NCBI RefSeq assembly: GCF_902713425.1
Contig: NC_081198.1
Span: forward strand, 21,497,188-21,561,187
From: Acipenser ruthenus
Taxonomy: Eukaryota > Chordata > Actinopteri > Acipenseriformes > Acipenseridae
Length of the DNA: 64,000 nucleotides
Direction of reading: 5' to 3'
Below, one piece after another: positions 63,211 to 64,000 of this stretch. Below the pieces are notes generated by a model that was given only the letters and a program-made list of their open reading frames with translations, ran no database searches and was not told the origin of the DNA. Position 1 is the stretch's first letter; each line of letters opens with the position of its first letter. Made by a program: the position numbers and the translations under genes.

Positions 63211-64000
63211 TTATTCCATCTTCACGTCCTGAAGTCCGGCGATCCTCCACTCCGCGCAGGCCTTGTCCTTCCCGAGGGTCCGGATGTCCAGAATTACAAA
63301 GTCCTTGATAAGAGTTTGTGCCCTTCTGGTCGTGGTGATAGTGTCTAGCTCCTGCTTGTGATAGACACAGACGTTACAGCCTTCCCACAGGATCTGCTTG
63401 ACAACATTGATGACACGCCAAATGCACTTAGCTGTGCTGGTAGCGATTCCTCCCGCAGGCCCATAGAGCACAGTCTCAGCGGTCATCTTGGCCGTGTCAG
63501 CAAACCTGTTTAGGAAGACAGAGACAGAGAGCCAGACACTGCCAGCCACATCACACTCCCAGAAGATATGGGCTGGTGTTTCTCTCTTGCGGCACTTTGC
63601 ATAGGGGCATGTTTCTACTTGGGCTAGTCCCCTCCTGAACATGAACGCTCGAGTGGGGAGTGCACTGTGGACGGTGTTCCATGCTATATCCTTCTGGACA
63701 TTACTGAGGCAGCTGTGAGACACATTCTCCCAGATTTTTTGGCTTTGGGTGAGGGAGAAAGTAGCTACTTTTTCAATTTCCTGGGAACCGGCAAGATATT
63801 TAGTTACAGCCTTGTATTCCCAGGAGGCCAATTTTGCTTTATCTAAGCCCAATTTATATATAGTGTCCCTTAAGGTTCTATAATACAATGGGGGGTCCCA
63901 GGAGTACGGCACGGTGTTATCAATAGTGCAGAGGCCCAAGGCCCTGAGACAGGTGGCAAAATAGAAACGATTCATGTAACATACCTTCCTGTCCAGGGCC
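63211..64000 (-). CDS. ORF2 of LINE A8, C-terminal part, start outside window
   Basis: The frame is open from the stop at 63211 to the window edge, about 263 residues, matching A4 residues from about 885 on. It includes the zinc motif CX4CX7HX4C. Private changes include GGIATSTAK and EGCNVCVYHK (C for R). State of the rest is unknown. Confidence 0.88.
   Translation of the reverse strand, partial: ALDRKVCYMNRFYFATCLRALGLCTIDNTVPYSWDPPLYYRTLRDTIYKLGLDKAKLASWEYKAVTKYLAGSQEIEKVATFSLTQSQKIWENVSHSCLSNVQKDIAWNTVHSALPTRAFMFRRGLAQVETCPYAKCRKRETPAHIFWECDVAGSVWLSVSVFLNRFADTAKMTAETVLYGPAGGIATSTAKCIWRVINVVKQILWEGCNVCVYHKQELDTITTTRRAQTLIKDFVILDIRTLGKDKACAEWRIAGLQDVKME

Larger units (their letters stand above)
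62561..64000 (-). mobile_element. LINE A8: family A element, 3' part, continues past window
   Basis: 3' UTR and the C-terminal part of ORF2. The 3' UTR is of the A5 subtype, with the inverted repeat at 63104-63140. Confidence 0.92.

Noticed and set aside
1-64000. Tandem repeats as a CRISPR array or LTR element
   Set aside because: Units are about 780 bp with U2 genes. There are no short spaced repeats, no direct long terminal repeats and no integrase. The element proteins are of LINE type.

Overview
The window is a vertebrate U2 snRNA tandem array that has been heavily colonised by U2-targeted non-LTR retrotransposons (LINEs). Nothing in it looks bacterial or like unique host coding sequence. 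Host type is inferred: U2 has vertebrate-type sequence, PSE and 3' box, and the LINEs are of the L1-related Tx1 type (APE endonuclease, two ORFs, three zinc knuckles in ORF1), which is known from fish and amphibians. U2-specific Tx1-type elements are called Keno in fish. I cannot name the species.

Layout. All genes and elements lie on the minus strand. Twenty complete U2 genes (187 nt each) sit in repeat units of about 762-801 bp. Each unit has a PSE at -48 to -64, a candidate distal element near -210 to -265, a 3' box 12 nt past the RNA end, and a variable GA/GAAA (CT on the gene strand) microsatellite. Blocks of units are separated by eight family A elements (A1 1-1963, A2 3513-8521, A3 21884-28658, A4 31083-37843, A5 42241-49018, A6 51046-57822, A7 58925-62127, A8 62561-64000) and one family B element (B1 8570-14110). 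Every element is in the same orientation as U2 and lies inside U2 sequence or at a rearranged derivative of such a site. A4 and B1 have both ORFs open. A5 and A6 have an intact ORF2 but a frameshifted ORF1. A3 has an intact ORF1 but a frameshifted ORF2. A2 and A7 are truncated and decayed. A1 and A8 run off the window.

How the parts relate. Elements A1, A2, A3 and B1 keep identifiable U2 pieces on both sides or on the visible side, so their RNA could be read through from the U2 promoter (inference). A4-A7 share one rearranged 5' junction that lacks the U2 promoter and U2 nt 1-64, so they probably spread as LINE-plus-U2 composite units by unequal exchange rather than by four retrotransposition events.

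Most notable observations. (1) The family A 5' UTR begins with about 36 nt that match the 5' end of U5 snRNA almost exactly, so this is a U2-targeted LINE with a U5-derived head. (2) Element A4 carries about three dozen clustered A-to-G changes (element sense) in 330 bp of ORF1, with avoidance of A after G, as expected if its RNA was ADAR-edited before reverse transcription. (3) One U2 gene was hit by two different LINE families at two sites. (4) Family A used at least three different positions in U2, one with a perfect 12-bp target duplication.
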